From Pseudarthrobacter sp. NBSH8 (GTDB lineage Bacteria; Actinomycetota; Actinomycetes; Actinomycetales; Micrococcaceae), in assembly GCF_014217545.1 (NCBI RefSeq), contig NZ_CP043178.1, positions 1,116,001 through 1,180,000 of the forward strand: a DNA stretch of 64,000 bases. Direction: 5' to 3'. Within the stretch, counting starts at the first letter, position 1. Every line of letters begins with the position of its first letter. The notes under the pieces were generated by a model that saw only the letters and a program-made list of their open reading frames with translations, did not search any database and had not been told where the DNA came from. Positions 1 to 8,660 of this stretch are shown here, in pieces. Both the position numbers and the translations under genes were made by a program.

Positions 1-855
1 GGCAACTTCGAACCGCTCATGCCGATGGGCGCCGCCGGAGTCTCCGCGGCCGCGTCCCGGGTCTTCTTCTCCTACATCGGCTTCGACGCCGCCTCCACCG
101 CCGGCGAGGAAGCCCGCAACCCCAAGCGCGACCTGCCCCGCGCCATCATGCTCTCCATGGTCATCGTCACCACCATCTACGTCCTGGTGGCCGTCGCAGC
201 CATCGGCGCCCGCCCCTGGGGCTGGTTCGACGGCACCGAAGCGGCCCTCGTGAAGATCCTGGAAGAAACCACCGGCCAGCCCTGGGTCGCCTTTGTCTTC
301 GCCGTCGGCGCCGTGCTGGCGATCGCGAGCATCGTCCTGACTGTGCTGTACGGCCAGACCCGCATCCTGCTCTCCATGTCCCGCGACGGGCTTATTCCGA
401 AGGTCTTCGGCCGCGTCTCCCGCCGTACCGGCACCCCCGCGGTCGGCACGCTCCTGGTGGGCACCGCCGTCGCCCTCACCGCCGGGCTGGTCCCGCTTGG
501 TGCCCTGGCCGACGCCACGAGCATCGGAACCCTGTTCGCCTTCGCCCTGGTCAATGTGGCCGTGATCTACCTGCGCCGCACCCGGCCCGAGCTGGAGCGT
601 ACGTTCCGCGTGCCGCTTTTCCCCCTGACCCCGATCCTCGGCGCCCTGATGTGCGCGTACCTCATGGCCAATCTCGGGGCCGAGACCTGGGTGACCTTCG
701 GAATCTGGATGCTTGTGGGCCTGGCGGCCTACTTCGGCTACGGGCGCCGGAACTCCAGGGTGGCGGCGCTGAGCCTGGAGGAATACCGTGAGCTGAGCAG
801 GCCGGAATCTTCAACGCTGTCCACCCCCGAACGAACGAAGGCAGAGCTTTCATGA
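1..855 (+). CDS. APC-family amino acid/amine permease, C-terminal part
   Basis: The 5' end lies outside the window; the frame is open from base 1, giving the last 284 residues. The stretch YIGFDAASTAGEEARNP near the start is typical of the loop after TM6 in APC-superfamily amino-acid permeases (CAT/GABA-permease-like), and about six hydrophobic segments follow before a charged cytoplasmic tail. It would import an amino acid or amine at the cytoplasmic membrane by a proton- or sodium-coupled route. The stop overlaps the ATG of the flavin amine oxidase gene (ATGA), so the two are very likely co-transcribed and the permease probably feeds that enzyme. The substrate cannot be read from this fragment. 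Confidence 0.85.
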   Translation, partial: GNFEPLMPMGAAGVSAAASRVFFSYIGFDAASTAGEEARNPKRDLPRAIMLSMVIVTTIYVLVAVAAIGARPWGWFDGTEAALVKILEETTGQPWVAFVFAVGAVLAIASIVLTVLYGQTRILLSMSRDGLIPKVFGRVSRRTGTPAVGTLLVGTAVALTAGLVPLGALADATSIGTLFAFALVNVAVIYLRRTRPELERTFRVPLFPLTPILGALMCAYLMANLGAETWVTFGIWMLVGLAAYFGYGRRNSRVAALSLEEYRELSRPESSTLSTPERTKAELS

Positions 856-2546
856 CCGTCGCCACCGAACTCCCGGCTTCCGACCCGGCCAGCACCCAGG
901 CTGGCCCCATCACTATGCTGAACCCCGATTTTCCGTTCAGCTACGACCAGTACCTGGCCCACCCGGCAGGGCTCGGCTCGGTTCCGCCGGAGCTTTACGG
1001 CACCGAAGTCGCTGTTGTCGGGGCAGGCCTTTCGGGCCTCGTCACGGCGTACGAACTGATGAAGATGGGGCTGCGTCCTGTTGTCTATGAAGCGGACCAG
1101 ATCGGCGGCCGCCTGCGGACCGCCAGTTTCACGTCCGCTCCCGGCGTGGTGGCCGATCTTGGCGGGATGCGGTTCCCCGTGTCCGGCAGGGCCTTTTACC
1201 ACTACGTTGACCTGCTGGGACTGGACACCCAGGATTTCCCCAACCCGCTGGCACCCGTCACCTCCAGTACCGTGATCGAACTGGCCGGTCAGAAGTACTA
1301 CGCCGAGACCCCCCGGGACCTGCCGCCGTTCTTCCGCGAGGTTGCCGATGCCTGGAAGGCCGCAGTGAACGACGGCGCGAAGTTCGTCGAAATGCAGGAG
1401 GCCATCCGGGCCCGCGACACCGGCCGGATCAAGGACCTGTGGAACGAACTGCTGCCACTCATGGACGAGCAGACCTTCTACGGGTTCATCGCCGGGAGCG
1501 AGTCCTTCAAGGAAGCAGGCTTTGCGCACCGGGAGGCCTTCGGCCAGGTGGGCTTCGGTACCGGCGGCTGGGACACAGACTTCCCCAATTCCATCCTGGA
1601 AATTCTCCGCGTGGTCTACACCGACGCCGATGACCAGCACCGGCTCATCAGCGGGGGAGCCCAACGGCTCCCCGAGGCGCTGTGGCAGCACGCGCCGTCG
1701 GGCATGGCCCACTGGCCGGACGGAACGTCCCTGGCTTCGCTCCACTCAGGCTCGCCCCGCGGGGCTGTGGGCAAGATCAGCCGCGATGCCGACGCCGACC
1801 TCCGGATCCGGGAGCGCTGGGGCCGCGAGGCAAGCTACCCTGCCGTGGTGACCACGTGCCAGTCCTGGCTGCTGTCCACGCGAATCCACACCGAGGAGGC
1901 ACTGTTCCCGGCCGAACTGTGGACCGCGATTGAGCGCTCACACTACATGCAGTCGTCCAAGACGTTTGTGATGGTGGACCGGCCGTTCTGGAAGGACATC
2001 GATCCGGACACCGGCCGTGAGGTCCTGTCCATGACCCTGACGGACCGGCTGAACAGGGCCACGTACCTTCTGGATGACGGCCCGGACAAGCCCGCCGTGA
2101 TCCTGCTGTCCTACACGTGGAACGATGACGCGCTCAAATGGCTGTCGCTGGATGCCGACGAACGCGTTGAGCTGATGCTGCACTCGCTGGAGCAGATATA
2201 CCCGGACGTGGACATCGCCAGCCACATCGTGGGCCAGCCAATCACCGTTTCCTGGGAAGCGGACCCCAACTTCATGGGGGCCTTCAAGGCGAACCTGCCG
2301 GGGCATTACCGCTACCAACAGCGCCTCTTCACGCACTTCAAGCAGGACAAACTGCCCGAATCCCAGCGCGGGATCTTCCTCGCAGGTGACGACGTGTCCT
2401 TCACCGCGGGCTGGGCCGAAGGCGCCGTGACCACCGGCCTGAACGCTGTGTGGGGTGTGGTGAACCATCTGGGCGGGTCCTCGGCGCCGGGCAATCCAGG
2501 TCCCGGCGAACTCCTGGACGCCATCGGGCCGATCAGCCTCGACTAA
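852..2546 (+). CDS. Flavin monoamine oxidase / L-amino acid oxidase family protein
   Basis: This 564-residue protein has an ADP-binding GAGLSG motif near residues 57-62, an acidic strand end (YEAD), then GGRL and GGMRFP, the standard N-terminal FAD fold of the monoamine oxidase/tryptophan 2-monooxygenase group. Near the C-terminus, LAGDDVSFTAGWAEGAV is the second FAD-contacting segment. It should oxidise an amine or amino acid to imine or aldehyde with release of hydrogen peroxide and ammonia. About 50 residues precede the Rossmann fold, as in bacterial tryptophan 2-monooxygenase-like enzymes; there is no signal peptide. It follows a permease with a 4-bp overlap, suggesting uptake plus oxidation of one substrate. 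It meets the next gene tail to tail with a 4-bp overlap. Confidence 0.85.
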   Translation: MTVATELPASDPASTQAGPITMLNPDFPFSYDQYLAHPAGLGSVPPELYGTEVAVVGAGLSGLVTAYELMKMGLRPVVYEADQIGGRLRTASFTSAPGVVADLGGMRFPVSGRAFYHYVDLLGLDTQDFPNPLAPVTSSTVIELAGQKYYAETPRDLPPFFREVADAWKAAVNDGAKFVEMQEAIRARDTGRIKDLWNELLPLMDEQTFYGFIAGSESFKEAGFAHREAFGQVGFGTGGWDTDFPNSILEILRVVYTDADDQHRLISGGAQRLPEALWQHAPSGMAHWPDGTSLASLHSGSPRGAVGKISRDADADLRIRERWGREASYPAVVTTCQSWLLSTRIHTEEALFPAELWTAIERSHYMQSSKTFVMVDRPFWKDIDPDTGREVLSMTLTDRLNRATYLLDDGPDKPAVILLSYTWNDDALKWLSLDADERVELMLHSLEQIYPDVDIASHIVGQPITVSWEADPNFMGAFKANLPGHYRYQQRLFTHFKQDKLPESQRGIFLAGDDVSFTAGWAEGAVTTGLNAVWGVVNHLGGSSAPGNPGPGELLDAIGPISLD

Positions 2547-3061
2547 GCGTGCAGCTCCCGGTGCGCCCGCGCCAGTTCGACGTACCGGACGGCGTTTTGC
2601 CTGACGCCGTCGAACTCCTCGTCGGTGAGTTCCCGCCGTACCTTGGCGGGGACCCCGGCCACGAGTGACCGGGGCGGCACAACCGTCCCTTCCAGGACCA
2701 CCGCGCCGGCTGCTACGAGGGAGCCTGTGCCAATCACCGCTCCGTTGAGGACGGTGGCCCCCATGCCGATCAGGCAGTTGTCCTCCACCGTGCAGCCGTG
2801 GACGACGGCGGCGTGACCCACGCTGACGCCCGCGCCGACTGTGCAGGGGAAGCCCGGATCTGCGTGGAGGACCACGTTGTCCTGCAGGTTACTGCCGGCG
2901 CCGACGCTGATGGCGGCCGTGTCCGCCCGGACCGAAACACCATAAAAGGCGCTCGAATCCAAAGCGAGCGTGGCCTTGCCGATGATCGACGCCGTCGGGG
3001 CGATGAAGGCGGATGCATGAACGGCCGGTGATTCGCCGGCGAAATCGTAAAGGGGAGCCAT
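2543..3061 (-). CDS. Gamma-carbonic anhydrase-like hexapeptide-repeat protein
   Basis: The 172-residue protein consists of left-handed beta-helix hexapeptide repeats (for example IGMGATVLNGAVIGTGSLV) with histidines in LQDNVVLHAD and VGHAAVVHGC at the places where gamma-class carbonic anhydrases bind metal. The family (YrdA/PaaY/CaiE-like) forms trimers; some members hydrate CO2 or hydrolyse thioesters, many have no known activity. Length matches the family. It ends against the amine oxidase gene and follows the methyltransferase gene on the same strand by nine bases, so those two may share a transcript. The exact enzyme activity is not predictable. Confidence 0.85.
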   Translation of the reverse strand: MAPLYDFAGESPAVHASAFIAPTASIIGKATLALDSSAFYGVSVRADTAAISVGAGSNLQDNVVLHADPGFPCTVGAGVSVGHAAVVHGCTVEDNCLIGMGATVLNGAVIGTGSLVAAGAVVLEGTVVPPRSLVAGVPAKVRRELTDEEFDGVRQNAVRYVELARAHRELHA

Positions 3062-3070
3062 GGGCCAAGC

Positions 3071-3748
3071 CTAGGACATCAGCGCAGGGGTGCGGAGGAT
3101 CAGGAACTGGTAGTGCTGCGTCCAGTTCCCGGCGCCCGGGCCGGATTCTTCGCCCGTGCCCTCCGGCCAGGTGACAAAATCCTCGATCGTGCCGTGCCGT
3201 CCGAAAATCCGCCGTACTGTTTCGTCGCGGCGCCGGCTGAAGAACCGGGGTTCGAGGTCGTCCTCCGGGTTCAGACTTTCTTCGTCGTCACCGGACCAGA
3301 GGCCGACGGCGATGGGCGCGTTGGGTGCCGCGACGCGCACCAGTTCATGCAGGACGCCGTCGATATCGGCGGCGGGGATGTGCAGCAGCGTGCTCATTGA
3401 CCAGACCGCGGGAAACGCGCCGTCGGCGAACGGCAGGCTCCGGGCGCTTGCCACCGAGACGTCGAGGCCTTTGGACCGGGCCTGCCGGACGTGGACCTCG
3501 GCGAGGTCAACGCCGGTGTAATGGATCCCGGCCTGGACAAACTTCAGCCCGTCCAGTCCGGTGCCCGTGCCTATTTCCAGGATGTCGTGGCGGGCTTCGG
3601 ATTTCAGCAGGCTGATGAACAGTTCGCGCTGTTCCACCCGCCGGGGCGACAGGGGATGATCCCAGCCGGACGAGGCGCGGCGGTTGTAGAACTCGGCGAG
3701 ACGTTGTTCGCTGCCGTGTTCCTCCATCGCCGCCTCAGCTGGCTCCAT
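3071..3748 (-). CDS. Class I SAM-dependent methyltransferase
   Basis: The 225-residue protein has motif I ILEIGTGTGLDG near residues 56-67, the acidic residue ending strand 2 (YTGVDLAE), and the later ARSLPFADGAFPAVWSMSTLLHI segment that matches motifs II-III of type-11 methyltransferases. It would transfer a methyl group from S-adenosylmethionine to a small molecule; nothing nearby fixes the substrate. The start ATG at 3748 has an AAAGGA Shine-Dalgarno-like sequence at reasonable spacing; a second ATG seven codons in is possible. It lies head to head with nothing and follows purU on the same strand, separated by 26 bases. Confidence 0.83.
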   Translation of the reverse strand: MEPAEAAMEEHGSEQRLAEFYNRRASSGWDHPLSPRRVEQRELFISLLKSEARHDILEIGTGTGLDGLKFVQAGIHYTGVDLAEVHVRQARSKGLDVSVASARSLPFADGAFPAVWSMSTLLHIPAADIDGVLHELVRVAAPNAPIAVGLWSGDDEESLNPEDDLEPRFFSRRRDETVRRIFGRHGTIEDFVTWPEGTGEESGPGAGNWTQHYQFLILRTPALMS

Positions 3749-3774
3749 GGCCCAGTCCTTTGGTGAGAGTCCGC

Positions 3775-4635
3775 TTAGTTAAAGACGACTGTCCGGTTGC
3801 CGTCCAGCAGCACACGGTGTTCGGCATGCCATTGGACGGCCTGCGTCAGAGTGCGGCCTTCCACGTCCCGGCCCATCTGCACGAACTGCTCCGGGGTGCG
3901 GGCGTGGTCCACGCGGATGACTTCCTGCTCGATGATGGGCCCCTCGTCCAGGGCGGCGGTGACGTAGTGGGCAGTTGCGCCGATCAGCTTGACGCCGCGG
4001 GCATGGGCCTGGTGGTAGGGTTTGGCGCCCTTGAAGGACGGCAGGAATGAGTGGTGGATGTTGATGGCCTTGCCGCTAAGGTCCGCGCACAGCTCATCCG
4101 AAATGATCTGCATGTAGCGGGCCAGGACGGTCAGCTCGATATCGTGCTCAGCCATGAGGGCGCGGAGCTTGTCCTCGGCCTGGGCCTTGGTGTCCGGGGT
4201 GACCGGGATGTGGTGGAACGGGATGCCGTAGAACTCGGCCAGCCCGGCCAGGTCACGGTGGTTGGAGACAATAGCGGGGATCTCGATGGGCAGGGTGCCG
4301 GAACGCTGCTGGAACAGGATGTCGTTGAGGCAGTGCGCGGACGTGCTGGCCATCAGCAGCGTGCGCACCTTCTGGCCCACGGGGTTGAGGCTCCACCGCA
4401 TGCCGAAGGAGTGGGCCACCGGCCCAAGGGCTGCCTGGACTTCGGCCCGGGAAGCCGTCGTGGTTGCTTCCACCCGCATAAAGAAGTTGCCGGTTGCGGG
4501 GCTGCCGTACTGCTGCGAGTCCAAAATATTACAGCCTGCCACCAGCAGCGCTCCGGCCACCGCGTGGACGATTCCGGGGCGGTCCGGGCAGGACAATGTC
4601 AATACGTAGGCTCGGTTCAGCTGCTCTTCAGTCAC
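3775..4635 (-). CDS. purU: Formyltetrahydrofolate deformylase
   Basis: The protein hydrolyses 10-formyl-tetrahydrofolate to formate and tetrahydrofolate, balancing one-carbon pools. An N-terminal ACT domain (YVLTLSCPDRPGIVHAVAG) is followed by the formyltransferase-like catalytic domain with NIHHSFLPSFKGAKPYHQA and the DEGPII segment that carry the Asn-His-Asp catalytic triad. I chose the GTG at 4635 (286 residues, near the usual 280). The frame stays open to an ATG at 4713, but that would read through the antisense of the riboswitch. It is divergent from glyA-folD, so three enzymes acting on folate one-carbon units sit together. Confidence 0.93.
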   Translation of the reverse strand: MTEEQLNRAYVLTLSCPDRPGIVHAVAGALLVAGCNILDSQQYGSPATGNFFMRVEATTTASRAEVQAALGPVAHSFGMRWSLNPVGQKVRTLLMASTSAHCLNDILFQQRSGTLPIEIPAIVSNHRDLAGLAEFYGIPFHHIPVTPDTKAQAEDKLRALMAEHDIELTVLARYMQIISDELCADLSGKAINIHHSFLPSFKGAKPYHQAHARGVKLIGATAHYVTAALDEGPIIEQEVIRVDHARTPEQFVQMGRDVEGRTLTQAVQWHAEHRVLLDGNRTVVFN

Positions 4636-4669
4636 GACTACAAGCCTACCCGCGCGGCCCGCCTGCGTT

Positions 4670-4678
4670 TGGTAGTCT
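4670..4678 (+). promoter_or_regulatory. Extended -10 promoter for the glyA riboswitch transcript
   Basis: TGGTAGTCT carries a TGN extension followed by a TANNNT hexamer (4673-4678) and ends about five bases before the conserved riboswitch core. Transcription would therefore begin at or just ahead of the aptamer. No convincing -35 is visible, which fits an extended -10 promoter. It lies only about 35 bp from the divergent purU start. Confidence 0.45.
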
Positions 4679-4680
4679 GG

Positions 4681-4760
4681 TGGGGTCGCAACTGGCGTTG
4701 GGTGGCTAACCACCAGGGAGTGGCAATCACGAAGACCACGGATCGTACGCCTGGGCCGAG
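4681..4760 (+). promoter_or_regulatory. ZTP (pfl) riboswitch aptamer upstream of glyA-folD
   Basis: The sequence shows the hallmark order of the pfl/ZTP motif: GGGTCGCAACTGGCG (4683-4697), a GGTGG-CTAA-CCACC hairpin (4701-4713), AGGGAG (4714-4719), and after a variable linker the conserved pseudoknot strand CGCCTGGGC (4748-4756). The family senses ZMP/ZTP, which build up when 10-formyl-tetrahydrofolate is short, and is known to control glyA, folD and purine genes. Here it precedes exactly glyA and folD. Identification is from remembered consensus. Confidence 0.88.
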
Positions 4761-4775
4761 GGTCATGTCTTACCG

Positions 4776-4808
4776 GAGCTGCACCCTTTAGGGATGCAGC
4801 TCACTTTT
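4776..4808 (+). terminator. Probable attenuator terminator of the ZTP riboswitch
   Basis: GAGCTGCA (4776-4783) pairs with TGCAGCTC (4795-4802), extended by CCC/GGG around a TTTA loop with one bulged A, then ACTTTTAC. The U run is short, but the position 20 nt after the pseudoknot strand and 85 nt before glyA fits the expression platform of a transcriptional ON switch, where ligand binding would disfavour the hairpin. Confidence 0.6.
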
Positions 4809-4892
4809 ACGCCCTGTCATCAAGGGGCGGTGGGGTGCGCCAGCCGGTAGCCTGACCTTAGCAGTGCCCGTATCCCTAGCCAGGAGTTTTTC

Positions 4893-6191
4893 GTGACTAC
4901 TACCGCCACCACAACAGCCGCCGTCAGCAACCAGTCGCTGGCCGAGCTCGATCCCGAAATCGCCGCAGTCCTCAACCAGGAACTTGGCCGCCAGCGCGGC
5001 ACCCTGGAAATGATCGCCTCCGAAAACTTCGCCCCGCGCGCCGTGATGGAAGCCCAGGGCTCGGTCCTGACCAACAAGTACGCCGAGGGATACCCGGGCC
5101 GCCGATACTACGGCGGCTGCGAATATGTGGACATCGCCGAGCAGCTGGCCATCGACCGCGTCAAGGCACTGTTCGGTGCCGAGTACGCCAACGTCCAGCC
5201 GCACTCCGGTGCGCAGGCCAACGCCGCAGCACTGTCCGCCATGATCACCCCCGGTGACAAAATCCTGGGCCTCTCCCTGGCTCACGGCGGCCACCTGACC
5301 CACGGCATGAAGCTCAACTTCTCCGGCAAGCTCTACAACGTTGCTGCCTACCAGGTGGAGCCGGACAACTTTCGCGTTGACATGGACAAGCTGCGCGAGC
5401 AGGCCATCGCCGAGAAGCCCCAGGTCATCATTGCCGGCTGGTCCGCCTACCCGCGCCACCTGGACTTCGCAGCCTTCCGCTCCATCGCCGATGAAGTGGG
5501 CGCGCTGCTCTGGACCGACATGGCCCACTTCGCCGGACTGGTGGCAGCCGGCCTGCACCCGAGCCCGGTGCCGCACTCCGACGTCGTCACCTCCACCGTG
5601 CACAAGACCCTCGCCGGCCCCCGCTCCGGTGTGATCCTGGCCAAGCAGGAGTGGGCAAAGAAGATCAATTCCAACGTCTTCCCGGGCCAGCAGGGCGGCC
5701 CGCTCATGCACGTCATCGCGGCCAAGGCCGTGGCCTTCAAGATCGCCGGCACCGAGGAATTCAAGGAGCGCCAAGAGCGTGTCCTCGAAGGCGCCAAGAT
5801 CATTGCCGACCGCCTCAACCAAGCCGACGTCGCCGAAGCAGGGGTCTCCGTCCTGACCGGCGGCACGGACGTGCACCTGGTCCTGGTGGACCTGCGCAAC
5901 TCCCAGCTGGACGGCCAGCAGGCCGAGGACCTCCTGCACTCCGTGGGCATCACCGTGAACCGCAACGCGGTCCCGTTCGACCCGCGCCCGCCGATGGTCA
6001 CCTCCGGCCTGCGCATCGGCACCCCGGCACTGGCCACCCGCGGCTTCGGCGCCGAGGAGTTCACCGAGGTGGCCGAGATCATCGCCACCGCCCTGAAGGC
6101 TGGCTCCGCCACGGACGTGGACGCCCTGCAGTCCCGCGTGGACAAGCTCGCCGCCGATTTCCCGCTGTACCCGCAGCACGAGCAGTGGTAA
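4893..6191 (+). CDS. glyA: Serine hydroxymethyltransferase
   Basis: This PLP enzyme interconverts serine plus tetrahydrofolate and glycine plus 5,10-methylene-tetrahydrofolate, the main one-carbon entry point. The 432-residue protein shows MIASENFAP near the N-terminus, [13 protein letters not shown], and the Schiff-base lysine segment [13 protein letters not shown] near residue 236. The GTG start at 4893 is preceded by AGGAG six bases upstream; the first 15 residues are a threonine/alanine-rich extension. It is first in a two-gene operon with folD (3-bp gap) beneath a ZTP riboswitch and attenuator, so expression should rise when 10-formyl-folate runs low. Confidence 0.97.
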   Translation: MTTTATTTAAVSNQSLAELDPEIAAVLNQELGRQRGTLEMIASENFAPRAVMEAQGSVLTNKYAEGYPGRRYYGGCEYVDIAEQLAIDRVKALFGAEYANVQPHSGAQANAAALSAMITPGDKILGLSLAHGGHLTHGMKLNFSGKLYNVAAYQVEPDNFRVDMDKLREQAIAEKPQVIIAGWSAYPRHLDFAAFRSIADEVGALLWTDMAHFAGLVAAGLHPSPVPHSDVVTSTVHKTLAGPRSGVILAKQEWAKKINSNVFPGQQGGPLMHVIAAKAVAFKIAGTEEFKERQERVLEGAKIIADRLNQADVAEAGVSVLTGGTDVHLVLVDLRNSQLDGQQAEDLLHSVGITVNRNAVPFDPRPPMVTSGLRIGTPALATRGFGAEEFTEVAEIIATALKAGSATDVDALQSRVDKLAADFPLYPQHEQW

Positions 6192-6194
6192 TCC

Positions 6195-7094
6195 ATGACC
6201 ACTGAGACTGGAACTGCACAGATTCTTGACGGCAAGGCTTCCGCCGCTGCCATCAAGGCCGAACTGACCGACCGCGTGGCCGCACTCAAGGCCAAGGGTG
6301 TCACCCCCGGACTGGGCACCATTTTGGTGGGCTCCGACCCCGGGAGCACCTGGTATGTGGGCGGCAAGCACAAGGACTGCGCCGAGGTGGGCATCACGTC
6401 CATCCGCCGCGACCTCCCCGAGGAAACCACGCAGGACGAACTCCTGGCCGTGGTCCGTGAGCTGAACGGGAACCCGGAGTGCACCGGCTACATCGTGCAG
6501 CTGCCCTTGCCCAAGCACATCAACCAGGACGTCATCCTGGAGGCAATGGATCCGGAAAAGGACGCCGACGGCCTGCACCCGATGAACCTGGGCCGCCTGG
6601 TGGCCAACGTCAGCGGACCCATGACATCGCCGCTGCCGTGCACGCCCAAGGGCTGCGTGGAGCTGCTCACCCGGCACGGCATCAGCCTCAAGGGCAAGCG
6701 CGTCCTGGTGGTGGGCCGCGGTGTGACCATCGGCCGGCCCGTCGGGCTGCTGCTGACCCGCAAGGACGTCAACGCCACGGTCATCCTGGCGCACACCGGG
6801 ACCGTGGACCTGGCCGCCGAAGTCCGCCAGGCCGACGTCGTGATCGCTGCTGCGGGCGTCCCGCACATGATCAGGGCGGCGGACCTGAAACCGGGCGCCA
6901 TAGTGCTCGACGTCGGCGTGAGCCGAGTGGACGACGGCAACGGCAAGGCGGTGGTCACCGGAGACGTGGACCCCGCCGCTGCTGACGTCGCCGCATGGAT
7001 CTCCCCGAACCCGGGCGGCGTGGGGCCGATGACCCGCGCCATGCTGCTGGCCAACGTGGTGGAAACCGCGGAACGCCAGGCAGGGCTCGTCTAA
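6195..7094 (+). CDS. folD: Bifunctional methylene-THF dehydrogenase/cyclohydrolase
   Basis: FolD oxidises 5,10-methylene-tetrahydrofolate to methenyl and hydrolyses it to 10-formyl-tetrahydrofolate. The 299-residue protein has the signature regions [12 protein letters not shown] and [11 protein letters not shown], and the NADP-binding loop [13 protein letters not shown]. Its substrate is the product of GlyA and its product is the substrate of the divergent PurU, so the cluster covers the whole route to formyl-folate and its removal. It lies 3 bp after glyA and is followed by a strong hairpin terminator. Confidence 0.97.
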   Translation: MTTETGTAQILDGKASAAAIKAELTDRVAALKAKGVTPGLGTILVGSDPGSTWYVGGKHKDCAEVGITSIRRDLPEETTQDELLAVVRELNGNPECTGYIVQLPLPKHINQDVILEAMDPEKDADGLHPMNLGRLVANVSGPMTSPLPCTPKGCVELLTRHGISLKGKRVLVVGRGVTIGRPVGLLLTRKDVNATVILAHTGTVDLAAEVRQADVVIAAAGVPHMIRAADLKPGAIVLDVGVSRVDDGNGKAVVTGDVDPAAADVAAWISPNPGGVGPMTRAMLLANVVETAERQAGLV

Positions 7095-7108
7095 CAGCAA
7101 GAACAGTA

Positions 7109-7161
7109 CGACGGCGGTCCCGCACCTTCTCGCGAAGGGCGCGGGCCGCCGTCGGGCTTTA
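7109..7161 (+). terminator. Intrinsic terminator of glyA-folD
   Basis: CGACGGCGGTCCCGC (7109-7123) pairs with GCGGGCCGCCGTCG (7141-7154) with one bulge, and the loop contains a smaller CCTTCTCGCGAAGG hairpin. A GGCTTTA tail follows. It lies 15 bases after the folD stop. Confidence 0.75.
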
Positions 7162-7233
7162 ACGGCGAGGGTGTGGTGTTCGCCGGGGGAAGAAGGTGCC
7201 TTGGTGCGCCGCGGCGTTTGAGACAATGGACCC

Positions 7234-7797
7234 ATGCGATCTCTGGGTAACCCTCAAACTCCGTCCGGCCGGTCCAAGGGCGGCTTCTCCATGCTGAGGA
7301 TCAGTGGCCCGGGAATGATGGTTTTTGTCATCGCTTTCCTCGTTGCCGTGATCTTTGCGGCCAACCAGAACGATGTCGTGGGCTGGGTTGTCGCCATCAT
7401 CGCCGCGTTCTGGCTGGCCCTGGCAGCCTTTGTGGTGTTCAGCATCCAGAGGGCCGCCAAAAAAGCCGGCGCCAAGCTGACCGAGGCCCAGAACGCCTTC
7501 AACACTGCAGCCGGCCGCGCACCGTCGTCGTCCTCGGCCGACCATGGCGGCACGCGGGTGGTGTACGAACGCACCGAAGCGGACGGGGTCCGCGACCTCA
7601 AGCTGGACCACTCGTTCAAGATCGTCCAGGTGCAGATCCAGGTGGTGGAGAAGGAGCGCGCCAAGGGTGAGGCCGCGGACCAGGACACGATCCGCCGCGC
7701 GCTGGAGACCATCGAGATCACCGCCACCAACGCCCGCGACATGATCCGCGCCGGCGGCGGCACCGGCGACCCGGTCAGCGGAACCATCATCGACTAG
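7234..7797 (+). CDS. Conserved hypothetical protein with two membrane segments
   Basis: I do not recognise a named family. The 187-residue protein has a polar N-terminus, two hydrophobic stretches near residues 28-43 and 48-70, and a charged cytoplasmic part rich in K/E/D that looks helical (FKIVQVQIQVVEKERAKGE). The ATG at 7234 sits six bases after GACAAT, a possible -10 element, and has no Shine-Dalgarno sequence, so the mRNA may be leaderless. It is followed after one base by exonuclease III, so both may be on one transcript. Function unknown. Confidence 0.75.
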   Translation: MRSLGNPQTPSGRSKGGFSMLRISGPGMMVFVIAFLVAVIFAANQNDVVGWVVAIIAAFWLALAAFVVFSIQRAAKKAGAKLTEAQNAFNTAAGRAPSSSSADHGGTRVVYERTEADGVRDLKLDHSFKIVQVQIQVVEKERAKGEAADQDTIRRALETIEITATNARDMIRAGGGTGDPVSGTIID

Positions 7798-7798
7798 A

Positions 7799-8641
7799 GT
7801 GGTGCGGGTGATCTCGGCATTGAAGAAGGACCACCTTCGCATCGCATCAGTCAACGTCAACGGCCTCCGGGCTGCCTACAAGAACGGTATGGCGGCATGG
7901 CTGGAGCCCCGCGAGGTGGACATTCTCTGCCTCCAGGAAGTCCGGGCGCCTGACGCGATCGTGCGCCAGCTGCTCGGTGATGGCTGGCACATCCTGCACG
8001 CCGAAGCCGAGGCCAAAGGCCGCGCCGGCGTCGCCATCGCGTCCCGTGAAGAGCCGCTGGACACCCGCAACGGCATCGGCGACGACTACTTCGCCACCGC
8101 CGGCCGCTGGGTTGAGGCTGATTTCAGGGTGGCTGACGCCGCGGGGAAGCCCGTGCAGCTGACCGTCGCCAGCGCCTACGTGCACTCCGGCGACGTGGGA
8201 ACCCCGAAGCAGGTGGACAAGTACCGCTTCCTGGACGTCATGACCACCAGATTGCCGGAACTGACCAAGCACAGCGACCACGCCCTCGTGGTTGGCGACC
8301 TGAACGTGGGCCACACCGAGCGGGACATCAGGAACTGGAAGGGCAACGTCAAGAAGGCCGGCTTCCTGCCTGAGGAGCGCGCTTACTTTGACCGCTTCTT
8401 CGGCGAGGACATCGGCTGGAAGGATGTCCACCGGGGCCTTGCTGGAGACGTCGAGGGCCCCTACACCTGGTGGTCGCAGCGTGGCCAGGCGTTCGACAAC
8501 GACACCGGATGGCGCATCGACTACCACATGGCAACCCCGGCACTCGCCGCCGCCGCGTTTTCGGCAGTGGTTGACCGGGCGCCCTCGTGGGACACCCGCT
8601 TCTCTGACCATGCTCCGCTGGTAGTGGACTACCGGCTCTAA
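7799..8641 (+). CDS. xth: Exodeoxyribonuclease III
   Basis: The 280-residue protein belongs to the endonuclease/exonuclease/phosphatase fold AP-endonuclease family: [19 protein letters not shown] (metal-binding Glu), VVGDLNVGH (catalytic Asp/Asn), WRIDYH and [10 protein letters not shown] (catalytic Asp-His). It repairs abasic sites and removes 3' blocking groups. The first GTG (7799) is one base after the preceding stop; another GTG at 7808 is equally possible and no strong Shine-Dalgarno sequence separates them. The trpS gene follows 19 bp later. Confidence 0.92.
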   Translation: MVRVISALKKDHLRIASVNVNGLRAAYKNGMAAWLEPREVDILCLQEVRAPDAIVRQLLGDGWHILHAEAEAKGRAGVAIASREEPLDTRNGIGDDYFATAGRWVEADFRVADAAGKPVQLTVASAYVHSGDVGTPKQVDKYRFLDVMTTRLPELTKHSDHALVVGDLNVGHTERDIRNWKGNVKKAGFLPEERAYFDRFFGEDIGWKDVHRGLAGDVEGPYTWWSQRGQAFDNDTGWRIDYHMATPALAAAAFSAVVDRAPSWDTRFSDHAPLVVDYRL

Positions 8642-8660
8642 GCCCCGAAGGTTCTTCCCC

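Noticed and set aside
4788..7235. Open minus-strand frame of 815 codons antisense to glyA-folD
   Set aside because: The translation is a mirror of strongly biased GC-rich codons in the real genes (runs of G, V, H, Q, A) with no recognisable motif; glyA and folD are certain.
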